NCBI GenBank assembly: GCA_028284125.1
Contig: JANQSI010000001.1
Span: 372,001-436,000, forward strand
Length of the DNA: 64,000 nt
Source of the DNA: Cyclobacteriaceae bacterium
Lineage (GTDB): Bacteria > Bacteroidota > Bacteroidia > Cytophagales > Cyclobacteriaceae
Direction of reading: 5' to 3'
Shown: in pieces, positions 24,327 through 32,440 of the stretch
Position numbering within the stretch: the first letter of the stretch is position 1
Layout: each line of letters begins with the position of its first letter
Made by a program: the position numbers and the translations under genes
The notes under the pieces: model-generated
Databases searched by the model: none
Seen by the model: only the letters and a program-made list of their open reading frames with translations
Told to the model about the DNA's origin: nothing

Positions 24327-24809
24327 ATGAAAAAATTATCAAACTTACTAGCTGCCTTAGTTTTTGTTTCCTTAGTTATTTTCATTAGTTGCAACAGTTC
24401 CGGGGGTGATGATGATCCTGTAGATCCGCTTCAAACACAGCTCGATTTGATCTCAGGCACATGGACCACTTCTACCAATGAAGTACTTCGTGGTGGTACT
24501 CCTCCTGATGACAGTGATTGGGGTAGTTTTACTCTTACTATTTCAAATGGTAACATTACCACTGGCGGAGATTACAGTACAACCAATGTTCCTGCTGGTT
24601 TCGAAGACGTTTGGCCTTCCCAAGGATCTTGGACATGGCAAAATACTCAAGGTACAATCATCACCAGAGGTGCAAGTGGAAATGCTCAAGCAGTTAACCT
24701 TACGGTTGTCGCAGGTACAAATACTCTTCAAATTTCATTTAATAATACGGGACTTGTTGGCCGTACGTCTGGAATTGAGGGTGCTTGGACGTTTAACATG
24801 ACTAAATAG
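24327..24809 (+). CDS. Hypothetical lipoprotein
   Basis: A 160-residue predicted lipoprotein: the signal sequence ends in the lipobox-like FISC (Cys about residue 22) followed by NSSGGDDDP, an acidic tether common for Bacteroidota lipoproteins. The mature part is rich in Thr, Gly and Trp with lipocalin-like strands (ISGTWTTS, GSWTWQNTQGT, IEGAWTFNMTK). No function can be assigned. A clear terminator follows at 24830-24859, so it is a single-gene transcript. Confidence 0.7.
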   Translation: MKKLSNLLAALVFVSLVIFISCNSSGGDDDPVDPLQTQLDLISGTWTTSTNEVLRGGTPPDDSDWGSFTLTISNGNITTGGDYSTTNVPAGFEDVWPSQGSWTWQNTQGTIITRGASGNAQAVNLTVVAGTNTLQISFNNTGLVGRTSGIEGAWTFNMTK

Positions 24810-24829
24810 TAATTCCTATTTAAAATTTC

Positions 24830-24859
24830 AAACCGCTTAGTGATCTGAGCGGTTTTTTT
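24830..24859 (+). terminator. Rho-independent terminator after the lipoprotein gene
   Basis: AAACCGCT pairs perfectly with AGCGGTTT around a 10-base loop and is followed by a run of seven T. Confidence 0.9.
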
Positions 24860-24910
24860 GTATCCAAACATTTCTAACTCCTTGAATTTCAAGGAAAAGC
24901 ACAGTTTTTG

Positions 24911-24918
24911 TATCTTTG
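24911..24918 (+). promoter_or_regulatory. Bacteroidota -7 element (TATCTTTG) 10 bases before a start codon
   Basis: TATCTTTG matches the consensus exactly. The expected transcription start near 24922-24925 leaves a leader of less than about 10 bases before the ATG at 24929. It also explains why the upstream TTG at 24908 should not be used as a start: it lies inside the promoter. Confidence 0.6.
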
Positions 24919-24928
24919 CATCCCAGCG

Positions 24929-25429
24929 ATGCTCATTGAAGAAAAATACTTCAAACAAGACAAAAACTATCTTTTAAAGTCCGTCCAGGCTTTTTCTAAG
25001 GAATCTTTGCTCAACGAGTGGACCCAGCAAGTCTTCATTTCATACAATCAACAACACAATCCCATGGGATTAGAGGATGATTTTATTCTTTCTTTGAAAG
25101 AGCAAATCCATCGTGGAAAAGGACTTCTGGATGAAAACTATGACATCTTAGCAGCTGTTTATCGCTTTCATCACAGTGATAACCAATTAGAGTTCAACTG
25201 GGATGGCCGATCACATATGGAATCCTACGACGAAGAATGGAAAGCTTATTATAGAAAAGCAATAGCCATTTTGTCAGGAATCAAAGAAATTCAGCGTCCA
25301 ATTGTCAAATACTCCACTCAAGGGGATGGATTGAATAGTGAATTCCTTCAATTATCAATCCGAAAGGCTATTCTTTCTTATTTCAATGTGAGGCTTAGAT
25401 CTCAAACGCTGTATCAGCTTAGTGCTTGA
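24929..25429 (+). CDS. Conserved hypothetical protein
   Basis: A 166-residue soluble protein with no signal peptide, membrane helix or recognised motif. It is mostly helical, with a central HHSDNQLEFNWDGRSHMESYDEEWKAYYRKA-type acidic/aromatic segment (about residues 85-115). I do not recognise a family. The ATG at 24929 is preferred to the TTG at 24908, which falls inside the -7 promoter element. The nearly leaderless placement is typical of some Bacteroidota genes. Its 3' end overlaps the convergent CxxC protein gene by 11 bases. Confidence 0.6.
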   Translation: MLIEEKYFKQDKNYLLKSVQAFSKESLLNEWTQQVFISYNQQHNPMGLEDDFILSLKEQIHRGKGLLDENYDILAAVYRFHHSDNQLEFNWDGRSHMESYDEEWKAYYRKAIAILSGIKEIQRPIVKYSTQGDGLNSEFLQLSIRKAILSYFNVRLRSQTLYQLSA

Positions 25430-25772
25430 TCTTACAGATCTTACAAAACTTTTGCTTGCCAACTGGCCGCTTTTTAGGTTTTCTCTTATGACCAAAATAA
25501 GTTGGGTCCTTATAACGGGGCTTATCTGCTAATCGTTCTTCTTTGGCTTTTTGCTTGTATACTTTCTGAAGTCGTGCTCGAAATTCAGCAACCTCATCCT
25601 TCCCTTGATTTTTTTCTTTTTTCTTCAAAAAAGCAAAGGCTCCTTTCTTTTCCTTTTTCGTCGCTTGATAAGCAGGACGTGGAGGCTTTGGTGCGTCTGT
25701 GCTTCGGGTATTTTGAGCTAACCCAGCCGTAGCAATAAGAAGCACTAGCATAAAGCCAATAAATCTATTCAT
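25419..25772 (-). CDS. Hypothetical basic secreted protein with C-terminal CxxC
   Basis: A 117-residue protein with a signal peptide (MNRFIGFMLVLLIATAGLAQ, cleavage after Ala) and a strongly basic mature part containing long Lys/Arg runs. It ends in FCKICKIKH, a CxxC pair. The start at 25772 is used because it begins directly at the signal peptide; an ATG three codons earlier is possible. The function is unknown. A periplasmic nucleic-acid, polyanion or metal-binding role would be speculation. Confidence 0.6.
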   Translation of the reverse strand: MNRFIGFMLVLLIATAGLAQNTRSTDAPKPPRPAYQATKKEKKGAFAFLKKKEKNQGKDEVAEFRARLQKVYKQKAKEERLADKPRYKDPTYFGHKRKPKKRPVGKQKFCKICKIKH

Positions 25773-25908
25773 AACACACATTTGATGTATAAACGGTTAA
25801 GAATTTGATTATTGCTCAAAGATATTGGATCATTTATTGCTAAATAGTGTTAACCAGTAATTATATACGACGATAATGGACGTTTAAGCCTTAATTTGCG
25901 TAGAATTG

Positions 25909-26012
25909 AACGACAATGAAATGATGATAATAGCCCTTAATCACAGAGTCCTAGCAACTCGAAGATGGTTAAGGTGTACCAAATGACCCATTTCGCAAAA
26001 CTTTAAAACATG
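25909..26012 (+). promoter_or_regulatory. Shared 104-nt leader, copy A
   Basis: The 104 bases ending at the ATG (26010-26012) align without gaps to the 104 bases ending at the ATG of the DUF2911 gene at 58840. About 77 positions are identical by hand count, including AAATGACCCATTTC and AACATGAAA. Inside this copy, ATG ACC CAT TTC GCA AAA CTT TAA at 25983-26006 forms a 7-codon upstream ORF ending 3 bases before the gene. The downstream genes are not homologous, so the leader itself is the conserved element. Confidence 0.6.
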
Positions 26013-26588
26013 AAACCATTCCTTACTTCTCTGCTTTTGATAGGCTTCTTTGCCAGCAGTTCACAAATCGTAAGGGAATCTGAGCTATTGAGAAGAATGG
26101 ATCTCGGTAAGGACTTGATGAATGTCGGAAAGTATGACAGTGCCCAGGTGGAATTCCTTTTTGTGTTGGAGAACATGAAAAAACTCCCTTCGGAAATGGC
26201 CTACTATTTCGGACGAAACTCCTACCATATCGAAAAGTACAAACAGAGCATCAACTGGTTGAATAAGTACATTCAGTTGAAAGGAACGAAAGGACGATTC
26301 TATGAAAGTGCCATCCGGTATTTACAACTTTCCGAAGATGAATACCTGAAAGAAAGAAGGGGTCAAGTAAAGCGTTTGGAAGATGATCTCGAGAACTCAA
26401 ATTACGACTGTGGTGGCTTAGAGAAAATGCTGTGTCCCGTTTGTCATGGTTCTGGAGTTGTCATTAGCGCTGGCACCTTTGATCAGGTATACAAGACTTG
26501 TCCTTATTCAGCTGGAGAAGGTTTTCTGACTTGCGAAGAGTACAATCTCTTTATGCGAGGGGAGTTGGAACCAAAGTTGAAGAATTAG
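26010..26588 (+). CDS. Secreted TPR-like protein with DnaJ-type Cys motifs
   Basis: A 192-residue protein with a signal peptide (MKPFLTSLLLIGFFASSSQ). Helical TPR-like repeats follow at about residues 25-100 (GKDLMNVGKYDSAQVEFLF and YKQSINWLNKYIQL), then a C-terminal Cys-rich segment. That segment has CPVCHGSG, one DnaJ-type zinc-binding CxxCxGxG motif, and then a degenerate second half CPYSAGEGFLTC, where the expected second Cys of CxxC is Ser/Ala. It may therefore bind zinc only partly. The role is unknown, probably periplasmic. It shares its upstream leader with the DUF2911 gene 33 kb away. Confidence 0.65.
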   Translation: MKPFLTSLLLIGFFASSSQIVRESELLRRMDLGKDLMNVGKYDSAQVEFLFVLENMKKLPSEMAYYFGRNSYHIEKYKQSINWLNKYIQLKGTKGRFYESAIRYLQLSEDEYLKERRGQVKRLEDDLENSNYDCGGLEKMLCPVCHGSGVVISAGTFDQVYKTCPYSAGEGFLTCEEYNLFMRGELEPKLKN

Positions 26589-26625
26589 ATGATTAGTTCA
26601 TTGATTGATTAGCCAATTTTGGAAA

Positions 26626-27753
26626 TTAAGAAAGTCGATCACGGTAATCTGCATATCCAAATTCTCTTATTAGCTCAAACTTCCCATTTAATCTTTTTAT
26701 TCCAATCGATGGATGTTTCACTCCGTTGAACATGGTGGTTTTTACAATTGTGTAGTGCATCATATCTTCGAAAATGAGTCGATCTCCAACTTTTAGTTCT
26801 TCCTCAAACCAGTAGGCTTCCAAATAATCACCGGCGAGGCAGCTCACGCCTCCAATCCTGTAAGGTTCCCAATCTTCTTGCTCCGCTTCTGAAGCTCTGG
26901 AAATTGTTGGTCTGTATGGCATTTCCAGACAGTCAGGCATGTGGCAGGTAAATGAGGCATCAATAATTGCGGTTTTCACTCCACCATTATCCACAACATC
27001 GAGAATTGTTGTTTCCAAATTTCCAGTTTCCCAGGCGAATGCACTTCCTGGTTCCAGAATTACTTGTACACCATGATCTTGTTTAAACTTTCTTAGAATA
27101 GAAACCAAATGATCTAAATCGTATCCTTCACTAGTCATCAAATGACCTCCGCCCATGTTCACCCACTTGACTTCATTCAATAAATGACCAAATTTCTCGA
27201 CTAAGCTTTCCAAAACTTTTTCCAAAGACTTAGAATCAGACTCACATAAAACATGAAAATGAAGACCCTCCACTCTTTCTGGAAGTTCTGACAAATCATT
27301 AGCCAAAATCCCTAACCTAGATTGCGGTGATGATGGATTGTACAATTCTGTTTCCACATCAGACCATTCAGGGTTTACTCGTAATCCAATAGTAACATTC
27401 TCTGGTACTTGATCTACAAATTGGTGATATTGACCAATCGAATTAAAGGTGATATGTGAGGATTTTTGAACTATTTCTCTAAACTCAGTCGGATCGTAGG
27501 CAACACAATATGTATGTGCCTTTGTGCGCATGAATTCTTCGCAAAGCAAAACTTCATTTAGAGAACTGGCTGTTGCACCGTTTACATAATCTTTGATTAT
27601 TGGAAATACGCTCCACATAGAAAATCCCTTGAAAGCCAGAATGATCGACACATCTGCCTCTCCTTGAACGCGATTAATTATCTCCAGATTGTGAATAAGC
27701 TTTTCTTCCTCTAAAACAAAGCAAGGACTTGGAATGTCAGAGGTATTTTTCAC
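26626..27753 (-). CDS. nspC: Carboxynorspermidine decarboxylase NspC
   Basis: A 375-residue PLP enzyme of the alanine-racemase fold that decarboxylates carboxynorspermidine or carboxyspermidine to norspermidine or spermidine. The PLP Lys is K42 in ILAFKGFSM. GLHFHVLCES near 160 and VNMGGGHLMT near 195 are typical, and the second-subunit Cys region IGGVSCLAGDYL is present near 305. It is last in an operon with carboxynorspermidine dehydrogenase and a DinB-like protein; its start overlaps the DinB gene by 17 bases. Confidence 0.92.
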   Translation of the reverse strand: MKNTSDIPSPCFVLEEEKLIHNLEIINRVQGEADVSIILAFKGFSMWSVFPIIKDYVNGATASSLNEVLLCEEFMRTKAHTYCVAYDPTEFREIVQKSSHITFNSIGQYHQFVDQVPENVTIGLRVNPEWSDVETELYNPSSPQSRLGILANDLSELPERVEGLHFHVLCESDSKSLEKVLESLVEKFGHLLNEVKWVNMGGGHLMTSEGYDLDHLVSILRKFKQDHGVQVILEPGSAFAWETGNLETTILDVVDNGGVKTAIIDASFTCHMPDCLEMPYRPTISRASEAEQEDWEPYRIGGVSCLAGDYLEAYWFEEELKVGDRLIFEDMMHYTIVKTTMFNGVKHPSIGIKRLNGKFELIREFGYADYRDRLS

Positions 27754-28243
27754 GGATCACTTCGAGATGATGCAATAAGTGGCCAGAAATGACATAGCCA
27801 AGAACTTCCACTGAAAATTCTGTTCCGTTCGCCAATCCAGTACGTTTGAGATCTTCTTCACTCAGCGCAGAAAAGAAACTTATCGTAGAATATCTTGTGG
27901 AAGTAAACTCCGACATCAGGTCTTGGATATCTCTTCTGTCAGCGGAGGCAATTTCGGCATAATCATCCTGCTCGAATCCAGGTAATTCAATTTTATCATT
28001 TCTTGCAAAACGCATCGCTCTATAACAAAAGACACGCTCCGAATCGATTATGTGCTGAATTAAATCCTTGATACTCCATTTACCTTCCTCATATCTGTAT
28101 TCCGCCTTTTCATTGGAAAAAGTGTTTAACAAATAGTTAAATTCCTTCGCGCTGGATTGTAGCTGTTCCACCACGGTTTCATCTTGTAGGAATCTTACAT
28201 ATGTTCTGTAGAATTCAGGAACTTCGTTTATGTCGATTTTCAT
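27737..28243 (-). CDS. DinB-family putative metal-dependent hydrolase
   Basis: A 168-residue four-helix-bundle protein of the DinB/YfiT superfamily. The metal-site histidines are visible in DLIQHIIDSER (about residue 64) and near the C-terminus in ISGHLLHHLEVIREKYL. Such proteins include thiol-transferases and hydrolases; the substrate here is unknown. It sits between the two polyamine genes with a 9-base gap upstream and a 17-base overlap downstream, so it is expressed with the polyamine pathway, though a role in it is only inference. Confidence 0.85.
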   Translation of the reverse strand: MKIDINEVPEFYRTYVRFLQDETVVEQLQSSAKEFNYLLNTFSNEKAEYRYEEGKWSIKDLIQHIIDSERVFCYRAMRFARNDKIELPGFEQDDYAEIASADRRDIQDLMSEFTSTRYSTISFFSALSEEDLKRTGLANGTEFSVEVLGYVISGHLLHHLEVIREKYL

Positions 28244-28252
28244 ACCGGAAAT

Positions 28253-29458
28253 CTAATCCATTTCTAAGTCTATATCCGTTTCTTCATGCCAGGACAAACC
28301 AGAAGCAGCTAATTTCTCCAAAAATGGGTCGGGATCGAATTCTTCAACATTAAAAACTCCCTTACCTGTCCATTGATTGGTTAGCATCATGTAAGCTCCC
28401 GTCATAGCCGGAACGCCGGTTGTGTAAGAAACTCCTTGAGCACCAGTCTCTTTGAAGGCAGCTTCGTGACTGCAATTATTCCAGATGTAATAGGTTTTCT
28501 CTTGTCCATTTTTGATTCCACTCACTCGGCAACCGATGGATGTTTCTCCTTCATAATTTTCTCCTAGTTTTCCAGGATCTGGCAAAACCGCTTTTAGAAA
28601 TTGTAAAGGAACAATCTCTTTTCCTTCATAATCAATGGGTTCAATACCTGCCATTCCAATGTTCTGTATCACCCTTAAATGGGTAAGATATTCGTCACCA
28701 AAAGTCATCCAGAATCTTGCTCGTTTTATTGATGGGTAATTTTTTACCAGAGACTCTAATTCTTCATGATAGATAAGATAAGATTTGCGCGGGCCGATAT
28801 TGGGATAACTCAACATCTTTGAAATCTCGTGTGGTTCCGTATAAACCCAATCTCCATTTTCCCAATATTTTCCTTTTTGCGTTACTTCCCGAATATTGAT
28901 CTCAGGGTTGAAATTGGTAGCGAATGCTTTTCCGTGATCACCAGCATTGCAATCCACAATATCCAGGTAATGAATCTCATCAAAATGGTGTTTAGCAGCT
29001 CTTGCTGTGAAAACTCCTGTGACTCCTGGGTCAAAGCCACAACCAAGAAGTGCTAGCAAATTAGCTTCCTTAAATCGGTCTTGATATTCCCACTGCCATT
29101 TGTATTCGAATTTGGCTTCTTCCGGTGGCTCATAATTAGCGGTATCGAGATAATGCACACCACACTCAAGGCAGGCATCCATAATTGTCAGATCTTGATA
29201 AGGAAGTGCCACATTGATCACCAAAACAGGGTTGTGCTTCTTGAAAAGTTCAACTACCTGATTCACATCATCCGCATCTACCTGATCTGTTCGTATATCA
29301 ACGTCAAGATCATTTTTGATTGATGTAGCGATAGCATCACATCTGGATTTAGTCCGTGAGGCTAGTACAATTTCAGAAAAGATATCTGAATTTTGGGCGC
29401 ATTTGTAGGCGGTGACTCTGCCTACACCACCGGCCCCAATAATTACAATTTTGGACAT
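28253..29458 (-). CDS. Carboxynorspermidine dehydrogenase (saccharopine dehydrogenase family)
   Basis: A 401-residue NADPH-dependent reductase of the Lys1/LYS9 family. The nucleotide-binding GAGGVGR is at residues 8-14. The block LLALLGCGFDPGVTGVFTA lies near residue 140 and CNAGDHGKAFATNFNPE near 170, which fits the carboxynorspermidine synthase subgroup. It reduces the Schiff base between a diamine and aspartate semialdehyde. The downstream nspC makes this assignment much stronger than family membership alone. With no speD/speE nearby, this appears to be the organism's alternative spermidine/norspermidine route. Confidence 0.9.
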   Translation of the reverse strand: MSKIVIIGAGGVGRVTAYKCAQNSDIFSEIVLASRTKSRCDAIATSIKNDLDVDIRTDQVDADDVNQVVELFKKHNPVLVINVALPYQDLTIMDACLECGVHYLDTANYEPPEEAKFEYKWQWEYQDRFKEANLLALLGCGFDPGVTGVFTARAAKHHFDEIHYLDIVDCNAGDHGKAFATNFNPEINIREVTQKGKYWENGDWVYTEPHEISKMLSYPNIGPRKSYLIYHEELESLVKNYPSIKRARFWMTFGDEYLTHLRVIQNIGMAGIEPIDYEGKEIVPLQFLKAVLPDPGKLGENYEGETSIGCRVSGIKNGQEKTYYIWNNCSHEAAFKETGAQGVSYTTGVPAMTGAYMMLTNQWTGKGVFNVEEFDPDPFLEKLAASGLSWHEETDIDLEMD

Positions 29459-29500
29459 TTTCTTAAATACCTGAGTTCGTTGTTAACATAAACACTAATA

Positions 29501-29585
29501 TCCCCTTGAAGGGATTATAGGGGTGTTTTTGAAAGTATCGGCATATTTAATACAAAACACCCACCTAACCTCCCTCAAGGGAGGA
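29501..29585. repeat. Imperfect inverted-repeat element between CANSDH and DUF5916 genes
   Basis: A left arm (29501-29530: CCCCTTGAAGGG then GGGGTGTTTT) and a right arm (29554-29585: AAAACACCC then CCTCCCTCAAGGGAGG) are imperfect reverse complements of about 30 bases around a 23-base centre. Each arm also has its own short palindrome (CCCTTGAAGGG / CCTCCCTCAAGGGAGG). The form is that of a small mobile-type or nested hairpin repeat. There is no coding content. Confidence 0.55.
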
Positions 29586-29689
29586 ATTCTACCTGAAAAT
29601 CGACAGATTTATCAACGTATGATTTTGATCTCAGAAGGACTGACTCAGGCCATCTTGAGAGCTTAGTGAATTTTGTAAGATCAAATAAT

Positions 29690-32314
29690 TTAGAGGATAA
29701 AACGGTAGGTATATTTGATGAGAAATGTGTTGGTCGTTTCTAAATTTCCAAGCTGAGAACGAAGGTTACTGAAGCTATTATCCTCCAGTGTATCTGAAAA
29801 TGAACCATTACTTGACCAAACCGCAAACAATGTAGACCCTGGTATGTATTCCCATCTAACCACAAAGTTTGATCTGAACTGAACGTTGTTAAAATCCGGA
29901 TTGGAAAACGTATAATCTGCTGTTGTTCCTCCTGTTCCGAAAACTCCATATTCGTCTTCTTCTGCATCATAAATCACCTCACTGGATTCAAACATTCTGA
30001 ATCGGTCATTGTAGTTTTCTGAGTTTGCGAGATGTACTTTCTTAAATTCAGAGTATTCTCCTGTCGCCAGGAACGGTTGTCCCCAAAATTCCAGTGTGAG
30101 ATTCGGAGTGATGTTATAGTTAGCTCTCATCGACATTCGATAAGTTGTCTGCTCTACTCTTCCTAACAAATATTGTGTTTCCCCATTGAAATCAACTTGA
30201 TCGATGTATTGAAGGTCGTCTCTGTTCCAATTAATGTTTGGTGAAAAAGAAACCTCAAGCGCATCTGTTGGTCTGAGCGTAACATTGAAATTTATCCCTG
30301 ACCTTTTCATGTAATCTTCCTGCCCCCAATTGAACCAGTTGTTAAATGAAACCCGAACCTTCTTTTGCCGATTCGTTCCAATCCACCACCAGGTATTGAT
30401 ACGACCTGGATATGTTATTGACGGTCCTCCTCTAAGATCTGCGTTTGAAACACTGCGGCCGCCAACGAACATTCCAGTTCCCATTTCCCAATAGTTTTGG
30501 AATTCCAGGTTCAGATTGAAATTACCTCCCGAAGAGGTCGTCACCCCACCAAAATCCATATTTTGTTCATAGAAAAAGTTGTAGCGTTGCGATCGAAACA
30601 ATGGTGTCGGAACAGTCACCCGGTACTGCGTCCAGCCCCAGTTATTGATGTTATCAGTCTGCACCAAAAACCCAGAATCATTCAATTCAAACTCTGGCGA
30701 TCGATAATTTGAACCTAATGCCCATCTCCAATTTCCACTTCTTCTACCAAAAGACAAAGTAGCTGCAGAACCCACCAAAGTGGTCAAAGTAGAGTCAACA
30801 CTTTTATGATTGTTATTCGGTCGTTGAAAAAATCTTTCAGAAGCTGTTTGAGTTTCGTAAATGGCACCTTCCGTTCCATTTACTCGGCTAAACATATACT
30901 TGAAAGTGAATCCGTATTTTCTGTCTTTAAAATTATGATTGATGTCCACTCCACCGCTTTGAGCATTGTCATGCAAAAGCTCTAAATCATTTCCTCGGTT
31001 ATTGAAACGATTCATATTAGTGATCATCGCACCTATCACAGTCTTACCTTCATCAAAATCTTGTTGAGCCCTTGCAACCAAATAGTTGGTTAAGGGAGCA
31101 ACCGTTTCTTTACCACTGCTTCCATCTTCATAAATCACATCGGCCTTTGCTCTGTTTGTAACAGATTCGAGTACTCCCCAGGAAAACCCCTTGGCATTCT
31201 TTCCTGTTATTTTCGCTGCTCCCAATATTCTTGTTTGATTCGGTCTATCGGAGTACTCCACATCATCTCCCAGTGATCCTTGTGGCCTCCCTCCGATTCT
31301 TCTGGAATAGAAAAGGTTGTTTTGTCCACCACTAGTTGGAAATGTAAGTACATTATTTCCTTCAAGAAAAAATGGTCGTTGCTCCCTGAAAAACAGTCTA
31401 AATGCGGATAAGTTAACTGCTGAAGGATCCGCCTCCACCTGACCAAAATCCGGATTGACAGTCAAATCAAGCGTGATATCTGATGTAATTCCAATTTTCG
31501 CATCCAATCCGATGTTCCCATCATAATCCCTTCCGTCTGCCCTGAAAGGGTTATCCTCATCCTTAGGAAAGGTTTGAGCCGAAGCGAGAACATAAGGTTG
31601 AATCTCCAATTGCTTTTGAGGTTTTATTCCTTTTATCCCATTTAACTCACCAAAAAGATGTACCCAGCCTGGATCTGTAGGATTGATCGGCTGCCATGTT
31701 GATCTTTCTTCAATTCTAAAGAGTCTTCGTTGTACCTGGATTCCCCAGGTATGATTTTCCTTATTAGCAAATCGGAGTTGAGAAAGTGGAATTTTATATT
31801 CAGCAATCCATCCCTTTTCATCAATACTAGTCCTTAAATACCAAACAGGATCCCAAGTTGCATCCCAATCGTTTCCATTGTTAGAAATATACTCATCGCC
31901 CTTAACTCCTGATACTGATGCAGTAAATGAAAAAGCAGTTCTCTTATCGTTATAGCTATCGATATTCACTTCTACCCAATCGCCATCAAATCCGTCCCTC
32001 CTTGACATTCGCCTCACGATTTCCTCAGGGTTTGTATCAAAAGCCCTTACCCCTATATATAAGAATTTATCATCATAAAGGATCTTGAATTGCGTGTCTT
32101 GAGAGGGTTCAGCCTTATACTCCGGCATATGACCAACGAAATCTCCAGCCCATTCTACCTGATTCCACGCCGCATCATCCAATTTACCATCAATCACTAA
32201 TTCACTTTCTGCTCTTGCAGTTGTGTAGCTTTTTGTTGGTTCTTTTTGTTCCTGGGCAAATAATGAGAAAAATAGAAGAAACGATAAGCCAAAAGCTCCT
32301 CTTCTGTTGTGCAT
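29690..32314 (-). CDS. DUF5916 outer-membrane protein with N-terminal CBM9-like domain
   Basis: An 874-residue exported protein: signal peptide 1-20 (ending LFAQ), a carbohydrate-binding family 9-like domain at about residues 35-190 (IDGKLDDAAWNQVEW, FKILYDDKFLYIGVRAFD, GWIAEYKIPLSQLRF), and then a long DUF5916 beta-barrel rich in Asn, Tyr and Trp. The barrel ends at NTFLIKYTYRFIL, a terminal aromatic strand suited to BAM insertion. In Bacteroidota these are putative outer-membrane glycan- or substrate-binding proteins; no enzymatic residues are evident. No partner gene is adjacent. Confidence 0.85.
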   Translation of the reverse strand: MHNRRGAFGLSFLLFFSLFAQEQKEPTKSYTTARAESELVIDGKLDDAAWNQVEWAGDFVGHMPEYKAEPSQDTQFKILYDDKFLYIGVRAFDTNPEEIVRRMSRRDGFDGDWVEVNIDSYNDKRTAFSFTASVSGVKGDEYISNNGNDWDATWDPVWYLRTSIDEKGWIAEYKIPLSQLRFANKENHTWGIQVQRRLFRIEERSTWQPINPTDPGWVHLFGELNGIKGIKPQKQLEIQPYVLASAQTFPKDEDNPFRADGRDYDGNIGLDAKIGITSDITLDLTVNPDFGQVEADPSAVNLSAFRLFFREQRPFFLEGNNVLTFPTSGGQNNLFYSRRIGGRPQGSLGDDVEYSDRPNQTRILGAAKITGKNAKGFSWGVLESVTNRAKADVIYEDGSSGKETVAPLTNYLVARAQQDFDEGKTVIGAMITNMNRFNNRGNDLELLHDNAQSGGVDINHNFKDRKYGFTFKYMFSRVNGTEGAIYETQTASERFFQRPNNNHKSVDSTLTTLVGSAATLSFGRRSGNWRWALGSNYRSPEFELNDSGFLVQTDNINNWGWTQYRVTVPTPLFRSQRYNFFYEQNMDFGGVTTSSGGNFNLNLEFQNYWEMGTGMFVGGRSVSNADLRGGPSITYPGRINTWWWIGTNRQKKVRVSFNNWFNWGQEDYMKRSGINFNVTLRPTDALEVSFSPNINWNRDDLQYIDQVDFNGETQYLLGRVEQTTYRMSMRANYNITPNLTLEFWGQPFLATGEYSEFKKVHLANSENYNDRFRMFESSEVIYDAEEDEYGVFGTGGTTADYTFSNPDFNNVQFRSNFVVRWEYIPGSTLFAVWSSNGSFSDTLEDNSFSNLRSQLGNLETTNTFLIKYTYRFIL

Positions 32315-32440
32315 GGGTTTTGAGTTAGTTCAGATAAAAGACGGATAACTAGAAATATAGTTGCATCCTAAAGAGAATACTTCATTTAGTTTTAAAGGTT
32401 ACTCAAAGTGTTGGATAAGGTGATAACTGGGGATAAAAGG

